Shown here: positions 1 through 11,692 of the stretch, piece after piece
How the letters are laid out: every line of letters begins with the position of its first letter
Numbering within the stretch: the first letter of the stretch is position 1
Made by a program: the position numbers and the translations under genes
Source: Stichopus chloronotus
Lineage: Eukaryota > Echinodermata > Holothuroidea > Aspidochirotida > Stichopodidae
Direction: 5' to 3'
Assembly (NCBI GenBank): GCA_021234535.1
Contig: CM037830.1
Coordinates: 21,879,116-21,943,115, forward strand
DNA length: 64,000 nt
The notes under the pieces: generated by a model
Seen by the model: only the letters and a program-made list of their open reading frames with translations
Told to the model about the DNA's origin: nothing
Databases searched by the model: none

Positions 1-750
1 AACAAGACTGAGTGGAATGATCACTTGGTTTGCCGGTATAATTAATGGTATAAAGCCACTAGGTAAATAATAAAGAGAATTGATTTCACTGAGGTATACG
101 TGGAAGTACGTGACTTTATCACACTCACAACATTTTACTTTGTTCAATGCAGCTTTCTTTTTTAGATTTTCTTAGATTTTTTGTATTATTCTGATAATTC
201 TGGTGGGCATGCAATATTGAAACAAATCAAACCTCTTGCATGATCCATGTCATCGACAAAAGGTAAATTAGTTTTTTTTTTAATCTGCACTAGACAGCGT
301 GTGATAGAACTGTCATGAGGTTGAAGGTTCCATGCATTCAATTTCAAGGTGCAGCTATACGAAGTGGCACATATCAATCACAGAACATATAAGTGCTACT
401 CAAGTTCAAGTAGACTCTGCAGTAACAGAACTGTATTCGCAAATGAATTATTTGCACAGTTAAAAACAAAAATGTTAAAGACGAAATGCCTCGTTTTTCC
501 CCACCCTCTGCTATCTCTCCCAGGCACTCATGGAGTCAGGGCATGTCTGTGTATTCAGTAATAGACCAGTTCTCCATGTATCACATTCGCTCGATGTTTA
601 TCCCACAATGGATGGAGCAAGAATAACATCCTAACACCAATAACATTTGTGACGTGATCTCGTTGACTAAGTGTCGATCCTTCAAAAGCCCTAATATAGG
701 CCCATGGCCGGCTTTTTAGACAATAAACATTGGGGGAGCCGAAAGTTAAA
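1..750. other. non-coding, no feature recognised
   Basis: No reading frame here looks like a real exon; frames are short and lack convincing splice sites. Simple AT-rich sequence. Confidence 0.5.
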
Positions 751-1123
751 GCTGGAATATGAGTTAAAAATTTGTCAGTAGAAGTTCAGTTCCGCGACTA
801 AGATATGTCACAGTCACTACAGACAAAAAGAATGATGGTTTTAAACCCCATTTTTGCATACATGAGTATTCATATCCATTCCCATTGGTTCGTTTGATTA
901 CAAGTAAAGACTGACTATGTTCTTGGACAGTCTGAATTTCGTGTTGCCAACAAAAATGTCTACACAATTTTCGTATTCAAATAAATGGAAGATGAGTGCA
1001 TAGCTCTCTTTCAGATTTTGTGAAAGGTGATGTTTTCCCTATACTTTCTCTCCCCCTGAAACTCTGATGAAGGAGAAATGTACTAGATGGCCAGGCGATT
1101 GCCAGTGCAACTCAAATTCCAGC
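751..1123 (-). mobile_element. short inverted-repeat element, family A copy 1 (MITE-like)
   Basis: Bounded by a 15-bp terminal inverted repeat: GCTGGAATATGAGTT at 751-765 and its near complement AACTCAAATTCCAGC at 1109-1123. On the minus strand the interior aligns along its whole length with the copies at 9307-9639 and 45216-45567, sharing words such as CATTTTTGTTGGC and GGATATGAATA. No conserved reading frame runs through the three copies, so I take it as a non-autonomous DNA transposon. The superfamily is unknown; a target duplication is not clear at this copy. Confidence 0.7.
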
Positions 1124-2573
1124 AATTTAAAAAGCATCAAGTAGTATAAAGTGAAGAGTTGTGGGAAAGAATTGTCCTTTAAATAACACGATGAATAAAT
1201 ATAAACGGTCGTCCAAAAATCCCTGTATTGAGAGAAATTTATTGAATTTCTTATTTTTCTCGTTAATGAGTTGCAACGTATAAATGAGCTCTCCGTGAAC
1301 ATTTTGTTGTCACTCCTCAGACGGTAATATTTATGTGAAGGTATACTCTATGTTGTGTTCTTTACTGTCAAATGAGACTGGAATAAAGTTAGAATGAATT
1401 GAATTGGGACAGTTAAAAATTGTTTTCCTCGTTAGTTGCATTCACATACGTGGTAAAGGAAGTACGAATAGGCTATGAACGGTGTACTTTTACAGCCTAT
1501 AGTCATGTACTTATTTTATTATTTTTGTTTTCGTTCGTTTTGTTTTTGTTTGTTATTTGTTTTTTTTTTATGTATTCGTCAGTTCATGATCCTTGCAGCC
1601 TCATGGAACTACAGTATGTACGTTAATAGCTCATTATTTTGGAAAACTGAGACGCAGAAAACTGTTAAATTTCATGCCCTCATGGCAATCATTTTCCCCT
1701 TTAAAGTGCTCCCTCTAAGGGTCAACAAGCAAAATATATGCTAAAATGCCAAGTATATAGTATATGGTCACTTGTGAGGAGACCTGGTACTCTCAGTTTT
1801 GACAATTCTCTCATAAACGCGTGAGATACTTTTAACGAAAGCACTCTGGTGTGATAGTTCTGCGAATCCAGGTATGTTATGAAATTTATATAATTACATG
1901 CCGGTGTTCTGTTTTTGCCTTTCAAACTTCTGGCTACAAAATTACGTGTGATGTAATTAGCAATACAAAAGAATGTGTTCAACGTAAAAGTTGAAAACCA
2001 CTTTTAGCTAGATTTTTGTTTTAGACATGCATAAATGCAAAAGGGTGATTTCTTCTCCCCCTCAGTTTTCGGACGGGGGGGGGGGGGGGGCGGGAGGGGC
2101 TTCTAAGTATGGCTGGTTGCATGTACAATACATCCTGGACTGAAGAGTTTATACTATTACCATTAAGAATAAACTTATTGCGTTACTGTAGAAGGTGTAA
2201 ACATGTCCTTATAAGGCTTCATATATGGTATGAGGATTATTTTTCTTTTCTTTAGCCATGTTTAAATTAATCGTCACATTTCTATTATGCAGCAGTTGTG
2301 TGAAATGTCCCAATACGTCTCTGAGGAGAAAATCATTCCTTTGTTATATTATATATGCCAGTCTCGGTTGTTAATGTTTATGTAAATATATCGCTTTAAG
2401 TTTTATAGCCTTCGTATAACGACGATCAATACAGCCGAGGTTGGCTGTAAAATGCAGCAGATATCGTATTTCTACTTTAATTCATTTTTCATACAGGAAT
2501 TGATTTATTGGAGGAAACTACGTCATAAAAAAAGCCTTTTTGTCAGATTGGTCTAATCCATAACTCCGTTGTC
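1124..2573. other. non-coding; decayed LINE tail and poly(G)
   Basis: Contains a probable LINE 3' end at 1373-1408, a 16-G run at 2075-2090 and otherwise AT-rich sequence. The last part is the likely 5' UTR or promoter of the gene starting at 2574. I see no clear TATA box or initiator. Confidence 0.4.
1373..1408 (+). mobile_element. 3' end of a decayed non-LTR retrotransposon
   Basis: The stretch reads GACTGGAATAAAGTTAGAAT followed by GAATT-type repeats. It matches the end of the intact LINE at 44427-44460 (GATTGGAATAAAGTCATACT followed by GAACT repeats). Both consist of a polyadenylation-like AATAAA and a pentanucleotide tail. Upstream sequence has only weak similarity, so this is either a very short insertion or an old one. 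Confidence 0.45.
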
Positions 2574-2771
2574 ATGGCGGCGGCAGATCCGGCGACGAAG
2601 ATTCCTCTGATACAGGAGGCAACGGTCCAACTGTCGGAGCAGGTTGAAAAGATGAGGAGCGGGGAGTATAAAAAACTCTTCAGTCAAACGAGGAGTTTTA
2701 TCGACGCGTTACAGAGATCACCTAAGGGACAAAACACTATGTATGGCCCCAGTGTTATCTCTATACAACAG
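2574..2771 (+). CDS. first coding exon of an unrecognised gene
   Basis: An open frame of 66 codons starts with ATG in a good context (G at -3 and +4) and begins MAAADPATKIPLIQEA. It ends in CAACAG, directly before a donor GTACGA, in phase 0. The peptide is predicted to be helical and charged, without a signal peptide, so the product is probably intracellular. Codons are GC-richer than the surroundings, which supports real coding. The next exon (4430) begins in phase 0, so the two join without a shift after a 1.66-kb intron. I do not recognise the family; no domain name is claimed. Confidence 0.7.
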
Positions 2772-4429
2772 GTACGACATCTGATTAACTTTGGTAAATA
2801 ATCAACCGTTAAATTAATAACGGCGTCCAAGTACTCCAGTCCTTCAGTGAGTGGATTTAGAAAACCATATATACGAGATAACTTTGAGTGAAACTGCAGG
2901 TCTGCTAGATTTTCACAATCAGGCTTAGTCGGGTTTTGTATGTAGCTTCCTTTGCCTCTGTCCGAGACTCCCACCCGGCCATGCTCATGATGTTGCAAAA
3001 GCGGGAATCAGTTGATTCAAATATTTCGGTGGGAAAAAAATGCATAAGATATACAACTTAGGTAACAATTTCATTGCATATGATTCTCAGAATATCACAT
3101 GAAACATAACATCGACACATGAATCACGTGCGCCATATATCATTTGGTAGATTTCACGTGTGGAAGACCACATGCAATGAACGAAGGAAGGCAGAAAAAC
3201 AATGGAAGCCTAATCCAGCCGTTGGTCTCAACATTAAAGGGAACAGGCTGCCGATAATTTTCTCTGTCATTCTTTTCATATGAGAGGTTGTTGTAATGGA
3301 GTGTCGCCCTCCCTATTTGGTGTGTATGCACTGAGAGTAGGCGTTTCAGTCTGTACGTGTATGTATGTACAGGATCACATTTTTAGTCTTGATATGGCGT
3401 GTGGAAGGGGGGGGGAGGGGGTGATTACTGTTGACATGGGGTCGTACGAAACTATGTAGAACCATCTAAATCTCCGCATTCAGTTCTTAGTATCACCAGG
3501 AGGACCTTAGTACGAATGGTAGATATCTTTTCGAACAATATTCGAAGAAATCCCAAAGTGTATCCAGGGATTTCATGCATGGTGATGAATCCGTTTTGGG
3601 GTCGTTTGGGTAAAAACATTCCATTGATATTAATGAATGCACATGTAGTGCCCCACCTCGACGACATTAACCATATGCATATTCATGTAGCTCCCAATCT
3701 GATGGACGCCATCTTCTGCTCATATGAAATCGTTTGTTTCAAAATAATGACGAAGTACGGTAATGATAAAATTGACGACAATGATAAAGAGACTTCCAAC
3801 CTCTGGATGAGGAGGTATATCGGGCAACAAAACAGAGACTGAAGACGCAGAATTAATATCAGGCAATAATTCCAAAGCAAGTTAATTAATAATTCTATCT
3901 TATGTCTTGATTTTGTGAAATTCATTACATTTATCCAAAGCTGCCAAGTTTCCTTCACATATACTCAGTGGCAAACGGTCAAACTAAGCCGATCTCCCAT
4001 CTGTCACATGTTAACACTAATGAGTTGGTAATCCACAAATCCATTTGTTTTGTTTTTTAAATTCGTGACTAGACACTTTTTTTCACATTAGTGGTAATGT
4101 TCACAGCCATGTACATGCCATCTGGGGTTAGACAATTATCAAACATGTTGTCAGTTTATATTGTTGACAGTTACCGTAACTATAATTAACGTAAACTTGA
4201 CTAATTACGATAAGCATCGTCACGTGGTTAAACCCACCAAAATCTCACAATCTTATCGAGATCAATGTAACGCTTATAAACTAAAAAGAATATTTCAGCC
4301 ATGAACAAGTTAATGTGAAAGTGCACTTATCTGTTTTACGATCCTCGTACCTAGGTCTTTGTCCAAATTTCCCAATTTGACAGTAGTAAAATTGTTTGTT
4401 TTTAATATATGTTTTATAATTTTTCATAG
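2772..4429 (+). other. intron 1 of the 2574 gene
   Basis: Donor GTACGA at 2772 and acceptor TTTTTCATAG ending at 4429. It holds no recognised element apart from a G-rich run near 3407-3421. A 108-codon frame at 3516-3842 resembles no family and lacks supporting signals. The last 86 bases belong to the first copy of the 587-bp tandem duplication. Confidence 0.55.
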
Positions 4430-4930
4430 GTTCGGGAATGTTTAGAAGATTCCAAAAGTCTTGATGGTGAGGAGCGGACCACTCACTACACGATCCTTTT
4501 GGAATGTTTCCTCTCGTTAATGGGGAAACTCCAAGAACTAGTCCAACGTGTAAACGACTGGATTCGCGAACCTATCAATGAACTGACCATTCACGACAAA
4601 CAATGGAAATCGAACAGTGAAATTTTGAAAGAAGTTGAATTTTGGACACGTTTTGTAGATGAAAATAACGATTTCACCGATCTTCATAAGCACAAAACTC
4701 TCGAAAATTTTAGAGGACTGAATACCGGAGAAGTCGCTCTATGGGGAGCTGTGGTGAATCTTGTGCCAGTTTTGATGAGAACAGCGGAAGATATTGCAAA
4801 GTTGGTAAGAATATCAAAAATGCTTGTCTAGCCAAAAATGCAGCTTGTCCTATGTTGAAGAGTAAGTAAGTATGACCGTTATCATTCAAATCCCATGCGT
4901 GGTTCCCAAGATATGAGCAGTTAAAGTCGC
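4344..4930 (+). repeat. 587-bp tandem duplication, copy 1
   Basis: The block starting CTCGTACCTAGGTC and ending GTTAAAGTCGC is followed immediately by a second copy (4931-5517). I find no difference on reading the two side by side. Each unit carries 86 bp of intron, a complete exon with acceptor and donor, and 126 bp of downstream intron. Confidence 0.9.
4430..4804 (+). CDS. second coding exon, copy a (unrecognised protein)
   Basis: 375 nt encode 125 residues in phase 0 at both ends, from VRECLEDSKSLDGEERTTHY to MRTAEDIAKL. The acceptor is TTTTTCATAG and the donor is GTAAGA. The product is rich in Leu, Glu, Lys and Trp, and looks like a run of amphipathic helices. One hydrophobic stretch (ALWGAVVNLVPVLM) near the end could be a buried helix rather than a membrane span. 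No catalytic motif is visible. An identical exon follows 587 bp downstream. Because the exon length is a multiple of three and both ends are phase 0, a transcript could contain either or both copies and stay in frame. Confidence 0.75.
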
Positions 4931-5517
4931 CTCGTACCTAGGTCTTTGTCCAAATTTCCCAATTTGACAGTAGTAAAATTGTTTGTTTTTAATATATGTT
5001 TTATAATTTTTCATAGGTTCGGGAATGTTTAGAAGATTCCAAAAGTCTTGATGGTGAGGAGCGGACCACTCACTACACGATCCTTTTGGAATGTTTCCTC
5101 TCGTTAATGGGGAAACTCCAAGAACTAGTCCAACGTGTAAACGACTGGATTCGCGAACCTATCAATGAACTGACCATTCACGACAAACAATGGAAATCGA
5201 ACAGTGAAATTTTGAAAGAAGTTGAATTTTGGACACGTTTTGTAGATGAAAATAACGATTTCACCGATCTTCATAAGCACAAAACTCTCGAAAATTTTAG
5301 AGGACTGAATACCGGAGAAGTCGCTCTATGGGGAGCTGTGGTGAATCTTGTGCCAGTTTTGATGAGAACAGCGGAAGATATTGCAAAGTTGGTAAGAATA
5401 TCAAAAATGCTTGTCTAGCCAAAAATGCAGCTTGTCCTATGTTGAAGAGTAAGTAAGTATGACCGTTATCATTCAAATCCCATGCGTGGTTCCCAAGATA
5501 TGAGCAGTTAAAGTCGC
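4931..5517 (+). repeat. 587-bp tandem duplication, copy 2
   Basis: Apparently identical to 4344-4930 and joined to it head to tail with no intervening base. Perfect identity of intron as well as exon means the duplication is very recent, or that it is an assembly error. Confidence 0.9.
5017..5391 (+). CDS. second coding exon, copy b (identical duplicate)
   Basis: A perfect copy of the exon at 4430-4804, with its own intact acceptor and donor, encoding the same 125 residues in phase 0/0. If both copies are used, the protein contains a 125-residue direct repeat. If they are mutually exclusive, splicing choice would make no protein difference. The exon is real if the gene is real; whether this second copy exists in the living genome is uncertain. 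Confidence 0.65.
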
Positions 5518-6291
5518 CACATCTGTTACTAAAAGTTAAAGAGGCTCATTGACTTGATATTGTGCATTTCGTGACATGTTTGAAAGAACAGTCGTGTGCT
5601 TATATCTGTAATTAGACTCATTAGTCTTGCATCTATCCCTACTTTTCTTGAAGATGTAAGAATTTTCAGTTTTTATGAACAGGAGTTGCCCATGCTTAGC
5701 ACTGTGTGGTAAAAGGTGTCTGGTCACAGATTTTTAATGAGTGATTTCAGCATTTAATTACCCTGCTTACTAATCTCTGTTGCTTCAGTTGTGTGTCAGA
5801 TCTTCAGAATCTCAGAGTTTGACTATTTACTATCAGCATATGAGTTATACTCAACAGATGTGACAAAATATCTAGAATGTTGTGAACCAACTCAATGAAC
5901 CCCTTCAACGTGAAGCAAGCAGGAGTGATGTCATCTCCTCATATCAGTAATGTTTTTTTTTTCCTTTTACTTTGCACCAAATTCAATAATTCAATATTTA
6001 GTGCTATCTTAATGTGAATGTATGAGGGGTATAAGAGTTTTGCGACCTTCACATAACCAGTACTAAAGCTAACTACCTATTAATTTCATGGTCAAACAAA
6101 TGAATTCAATAATGGAGAAAACAAAAAACTCTACATCAATATGAGGAAATAATGTCACTCCTGCTTGCTTTAAGTTCACAGTTGGTAGGAAAGTGAGTAA
6201 CCTCAACTGCTCATATCTCGGGAACCACAAATGGCGGGAACTGAATGGACGTTTCGGGATAATGGTCAGATTTACGTACTCTTTAACATAG
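5437..6291. repeat. nested inverted repeat (foldback-like element)
   Basis: The outer arms are 5437-5509 and 6205-6291. Both read, in opposite directions, CTATGTTxAAGAGTA followed by TGACC, TATC and GGTTCCCxAGATATGAGCAG. The inner arms are about 5884-5945 and 6140-6199, around AAGCAAGCAGGAGTGA and its complement. In the left arm about 360 bp separate the outer and inner blocks; in the right arm they are adjacent, so the left arm seems to carry an insertion. The outer left arm also lies inside both copies of the 587-bp duplication (4850-4922 and 5437-5509). No reading frame. Probably a dispersed palindromic repeat. Confidence 0.6.
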
Positions 6292-9200
6292 TGGTTAGAT
6301 AATCCTTCAAAGTATAATTTATTACGAACGAGTCACTGATTGATCGATGGAGGAATAATGTTTCATTTTGGAGACCTGTTGAATAAACAGATTCAGTGCC
6401 CTGCGAATCAGTCCCTTAAGTTCCACCTGTCCCCCGCACTCTAGTCCCACGTTGTATGACCACATTATGTACATCCCCCCATCCGTGTTCATGCTGTTTC
6501 TTCTTAGCCGAAAAGGTAGGTTGCCATCATTAGGAAACCTAGAGCACCCGTCATGCAGCATCTGTAGAATGATTTTGTTTTTTGAAATTGTTTCAAAATC
6601 ATGGTTAGGTTTACCGGTACATTTAGCTTTAGGGTAAAGACGTGTAAGGACAATTGACCTGTTCTATCATAATCCGGTTCTCAGAATTTAAAAGGGGGTC
6701 GAAAAGCTGTTATTTTGGAATAAGGGATGTGGACAATCAACGAGAAGGTGATTAGTCCATCAGCACGATTCTTTCTTAGCAATCCTAGGGAAAAATTTCG
6801 GATGCAGGATCGAGAGACAACAAATATCCCATAGCCCACGTATATGCTGTAAATCTAGTCATCAAAGTTTTGTTACGACATTGGTGAGGCCTAGAACGCG
6901 AAAAATGTAGACCTGTAAACATGGAAGTTTCAATCAAATTAGTTGGTCTGGTCGTAGATTTGCACGCACATATACGTAGGCCCCTGGAATGAACTTCACT
7001 CAACGATTGACAACAAAAGTTATCAGGTAAATGATATTGCTCAGGGGGATACGTGTAAGGAGGCACAGGGAACCCGGCTTATGACAGCATATACATCGCC
7101 ACCGAGCTTGCCCAGCTGATCCTAGTCATTGAGTGTGCTTAAATGTATGACATTAGATCGTTATCATCGATGCACATTAAATACAGGTTAAAAGGCAACC
7201 TAATTGTACTTCATGTCAAAGGACAGTAGTCCTTTAAACCACAGATTTTATTTCAAGAATAAACGTTCAGATGGATTGTGTATTGACAGGCTAGAGGAAG
7301 GTATATTGACTTTGACTACACTATCGATTAGGTACCACCGATCGCACAGTCTCACTTTATCTGTGTGCTTGCATCATCGTTGTCCTGGTGATAGGGTCAA
7401 AGGTAAGGACGCTTACAGGCGCATTGGGAGAATAGCAAATAATGTATACCACTGTACTGTGTTTCTCCGCACGTTAAAGTCAGTACGAATCCAACACACA
7501 AAAACAGGTGAGTGGTGGAAATTCAGTGGATTTCTTACATGTTTCGTTACAATTTTTAAGATATAATCGACACTTTAGTAGACTAAATCATCCGGTTTTC
7601 ATACACAGATCTCAATCTGTTTGATCTAAAGAACATTTTGTGGAACCGGTCATTTCGCTATCCTATAGGTACCATCATGTTAGCCGGTCTGCATAAGTTT
7701 ATCTTTCCCAAAACAACATGACGGAGCGACCTTTCAGAATTCGATACTTTGCGATGTTAAAATTTACGTTCTTTCTGTAGTAAATAACGTAAAATTGATA
7801 ATTAAGGGTGCTTCGATGGGTAAGTATATTCCACATGTTTCTTTCACAGAAGGAAAAAATATTACCGATATATACACAGCAGGCCATCAGTTATGCATCT
7901 TTAATAGTCCGCACCTCTTTGTAATCATTATGTAGGCTATAGCTATTTCAACGAATTTTCTCTTTCCCACCTACAGGCCTGTTCTTCCATTGTTCAATGA
8001 CATATAATTTACTTCAAGTTAGTGTGCACTTGCACAGAAAGGAACGTTACCTCATGTTCTGTACCAGTCCTGAAGGCAACATGCAGTGTTTTGATATTCA
8101 TATGTGAGGTTATAACGTGATTGTGAACTTTTATGAGAGTGATTATTGTAGGCATTTGTATGAAATCAAATCATGTGTACAGTACGCCTAAAGACTAAGT
8201 ACTGTGTGGTGTCTTGTTTCCCCCGTGTTGTCAAGGCTGGTTGCTGAATATATACAGATATGTTTACACGAATATATTCTATGCGTGGATCATATTACCC
8301 GGTAATTAATTAATTAATTAACTATGGTGATCGAATTCCGTGGAAACGCAATGGCATATCATATTAAAATTACTATTTGAGGTACGTTTATAAGTTGACG
8401 ATATTAGCTAACACAATATACATCACGTCGTAAAGTTGCAAGCTGAAGTTGCACGATTTCTTGTAACGGCGAGTCGACTGTACAGTGCCCGTGTATTGAT
8501 TATACTAGTATTTGCACAAACTCAGCAGGGAGTTTCTCCTTGCCCTCAGGATGTACTTAAAAGTTAAGCCCACGCCATTTCTCATTTCTCTGTCTGTGTT
8601 CGATGTGTTTGCACCAGACTGAGGCGGGGAGGGGGGGGGGGGCGGTATTTACCACACAGTGATACCGTTTCTCATCAGACATTTAATAGTAAACCTAATC
8701 CACTCTGAAGATAGCCATAGGACATGCTCTTCCGAAGTAACTTTAAAAATAAATTTTTTGTACCTCTTGTAACTTTGTGCAAACTGTAACCACATCATTG
8801 CAGGTAACTGTTATCTTGCTGAAATTAAAAGGGATGACCACGTAATACAGATTCGATGTCACAGTTTCGCGGATATTTTTGTGTGCTCTCGTTATATTTG
8901 GTATGTAGGATTAAGTCCTCTTAGTCTGTCTTGGTAAAGTTTAAGACGGCAATCAAACAAAATGTACAGTGAGGGTCTGTATCGCAATGCAGTCTGCAAT
9001 TAGACGACCGTATGTTCAGTATTTTTACCTCTCGGTAGTAGATTTTAAGATCATTCAAATGAATTATCCTTGGTAGATGAGCCATAGACGGACCCAGGCG
9101 TAGATTCTAATACTGAAATTACCTTATGGTAGATTATAGGGTTCGTTTACAAATTAGCTCTAGAGTTAGATTGTGTAATAGCGCCGCCGATTTGTCACTG

Positions 9201-9306
9201 CGTCTCACAGAGGCAATCAAGTACTAAGTACCGTACCTAGCGATTTGAGCTGAGAAGGTCACAATATGTGAACACAAACTGAGTGGCCTGCTGCAGGGTT
9301 TAGTAA
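6292..9306. other. non-coding stretch (intron 2 if the exon at 11497 belongs)
   Basis: No convincing exon. Holds an AATT run at 8302-8320 and a 12-G run at 8631-8642. Frames such as 7204-7566 have no family resemblance and no paired splice sites. Confidence 0.45.
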
Positions 9307-9639
9307 AGATGGAATATGAGTGCTTGTCAGTGTTTCATGGGAGAGAAAGTTGGGCAAAGATCACCTGGCACAAAATCTGAAAGAGAACAATGCACTCATG
9401 TTCCAGATATCTGAATATGAAAATTGTCTCAACATTTTTGTTGGCCCTACAAAATTCAGAATTTCCAAGAAAGGAAAGCAGTCAATAACTGTTACTCGAA
9501 ATCAAACAAGTGGGAAGGAATGGATATGAATATTCATCTATAACAAAATAGGGCTTAAACAATTCTTTTTTTTAAGTAGCTTTGACATATCCTGCTGAAT
9601 TTTATACTTTCACTGACAAATTTAACTCATATTCCATCT
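9307..9639 (+). mobile_element. short inverted-repeat element, family A copy 2
   Basis: Starts AGATGGAATATGAGT and ends ACTCATATTCCATCT, a perfect 15-bp inverted repeat. It is flanked on the left by TAA (9304-9306) and on the right by TAA (9640-9642), a possible 3-bp target duplication. The interior aligns with copies at 751-1123 and 45216-45567. An open frame at 9320-9529 is not conserved in the other copies. Confidence 0.72.
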
Positions 9640-10570
9640 TAAAGCCGTTCTCCGAATAGTTACTACCGCTGGACATTTACTGGGGTATCTAGAGCAAAAT
9701 TCTGTTGGCAGGTTAATTATGGTATAGTTATATAGTGTAAAATGAAGATCACAGCCACACTTTACCAATATTATTATTCCTATCATACTCCGCTAATGCA
9801 GCTGAAACTTTTTTTGAGTAAGAAATATTGAACGAATACCGAGTAAAGCAAGATTCCTTTAATCTCTCGAGCGGTCACCAAAGTATGCTTGCCATAGGGA
9901 GAATTCAGAAATGTATGTGGGAAAATTTTTACATATGTGTTATTAGTAACGCTTTGATGTTGTTCTGAAAAGATGAAAAAGTGTAGAAGAAGAAGCATTT
10001 GTATTTACGAAATCGTGCCGCATTAACCTCTTGAATACTTCTGTATACAGTACATCTGACTGTTCAAAGCAGACAACAATTGCTAACGCCGCTGGGATCA
10101 TTGTCGGGATGTGAGCCATCGATGCCGTCCTGTGTGCAATTATGATTTCCAGTAATTTAAATAAAAAAAAAGAGAAATTGATGAGTGTTGGGACTGTGTG
10201 ATTTGTCCTCGCTTCATACATCACGTGCGATAAGCTAAACAATATAGTCCGGTTCGTGACAACGAACTTGAGAATCGGCGTACATCACTGACGGTCTAAA
10301 AGAAATGAGGCTTATTTAGGTCGCGCAAATCTTCAAGGGACGATAATATTCAGAGTGCAGGTGCTTCTAAAGAGAAACTGAAAATTCAGTAAATGCATGA
10401 TTCAATCTGTTGTAAGGGGTAACGTTGATTAGTAGCTGTACTTTCTTCTCAAACAATTCAGTGGCACGGGGATCATTCTTTGAAAGCCTCTTTCCCCGGA
10501 CATTTGTAATATTGTTTATGGTTGAAGCTATTCACACGAGAAACAAATCAAAGGTTAATCAACTCTGGGC
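9640..10570. other. non-coding, no feature recognised
   Basis: AT-rich sequence with no supported exon, repeat pair or RNA gene. Confidence 0.4.
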
Positions 10571-10696
10571 CGTGTATAAGCTGTAGTATAATGCACGATA
10601 GGGGGTTAATGGAAGCGATGCACGAGGGCGCAGCCCTAGTGCATCCAGCGATAGCATTAGCCCCGAGAGTGCATTATACTACAGTTAATACACAGG
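10571..10696. repeat. long nested palindrome (foldback element)
   Basis: The arms CTGTAGTATAATGCAC (10581-10596) and GTGCATTATACTACAG (10669-10684) are perfect complements. The similarity extends outward (CCGTGTATAAG against TTAATACACAGG). Inside, GATGCAC-GAGGGC and GCCCTAGTGCATC pair again around a three-base centre, and TTAATG pairs with CATTA. The DNA or its RNA could fold into a nearly continuous ~110-nt hairpin. Confidence 0.75.
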
Positions 10697-11496
10697 TTCA
10701 ATCTTGGTTGACCTTGTTCGAACATACCAACGAGATTTTGATGAAAATAGGACGGAAAAAAAAGAAGGAATTTGGTTATTAAATAACCCCATTTTTACCG
10801 AAAAGGAAATGGTAAAGGTAAACAAATTTACAATAAGTCGCCAACAATATTCGTACGCTAAACAGAAGGTAAACTTACAAAAAGAAAGAAAGAATAACAA
10901 TTGACAATTCACACGGACGTAACCCTTAATCCTCAATGTAACCCCAGTCAAGATCGCTGATTGGCTAGTCTCGTTCGTGCCCATATGTTTAACACGAAGT
11001 CGTTGTGAGAATGTAAAAGCAACGACCGTTTAATGTTGTTAGTCATTTCCTGGCATAATGAAAGTGGCGTCTGATTGACTACGGTACCTAGACAGACATA
11101 CAGTAAGGGTATACAGAAATTGGGCCTAAGACAATTGGGCCTACAGCAATTGGGCCTCTAACAGAGGGGGGTGGGGGTGGGGGGTAAATGTCTAAAAGGG
11201 CATTGACACTTTGAAAAAAGTACTTACCAGGCGTGATAAGGGCACATTTTTCATAAAGGGAAAGAAATTTCAGTGAAACCCTTCCCGGCGGCGTCTGCCC
11301 TGATAAAGCCCCATATACTTCTACAACATATAAGAACTTGCCTCCGCAATGTCAGTAGTTGCTCATTCTTTGGTCGCTTTGAAAAATTCTCCGTTCCCTT
11401 TTTGCAAATTTTAATTAACCGTTGCATATCATGCGTGTCAAGCAAGGCACCATGTAATTAGATTTGTAAAGTCTTCATGGTGTTATCCGTTAACAG
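10697..11496. other. non-coding; 15-bp tandem repeat
   Basis: Contains three copies of a 15-bp unit around AATTGGGCCT at about 11118-11162, followed by a G-rich run. A weak minus-strand exon candidate at 11228-11294 is discussed with the orphan exon at 14636. Confidence 0.4.
11118..11162. repeat. three-copy 15-bp minisatellite
   Basis: AATTGGGCCTAAGAC, AATTGGGCCTACAGC and AATTGGGCCTCTAAC follow one another with a period of exactly 15 bp. Confidence 0.8.
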
Positions 11497-11692
11497 GCTA
11501 CAAAGTGGATTAGCGTAACTTACAAACTCGGTATGGGAATCTACAACGAAGCTACCCAAGAGGCGAAGGCTAATGCGGCAGGGAAGAAAAACTCGGCAGA
11601 GAATGCCGCCGCCAACCGAGGATCGGGTGGGAAGAAGAGGCCGTCCGCAACAAAGAGGGAGGCAGAGAAGAAACAACCACCAAAAACATACG
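11497..11692 (+). CDS. possible third exon, Lys/Ala-rich tail
   Basis: An open frame lies between an acceptor (CCGTTAACAG) and a donor (GTAAAT after ...ACATACG). Read in phase 0, which fits the end of the exon at 4804/5391, it encodes ATKWISVTYKLGMGIYNEA. A low-complexity tail rich in Ala, Lys, Asn and Gly follows (for example GSGGKKRPSATKREAEKKQ). It ends in phase 1. The tail looks disordered and could hold a basic nuclear-localisation-like patch; that is inference. Membership in the 2574 gene rests only on strand, order and phase, across a 6-kb gap. It could equally be an exon of another gene. No following exon was found. Confidence 0.42.

Noticed and set aside
3516..3842. 108-codon plus-strand frame in intron 1
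   Set aside because: No recognisable domain and the wrong context for an exon of the gene; exons 1 and 2 already join in phase.
11228..11294. Minus-strand exon candidate with a GTAAGT donor
   Set aside because: Short, with a weak acceptor; kept only as a possible partner of the exon at 14636.
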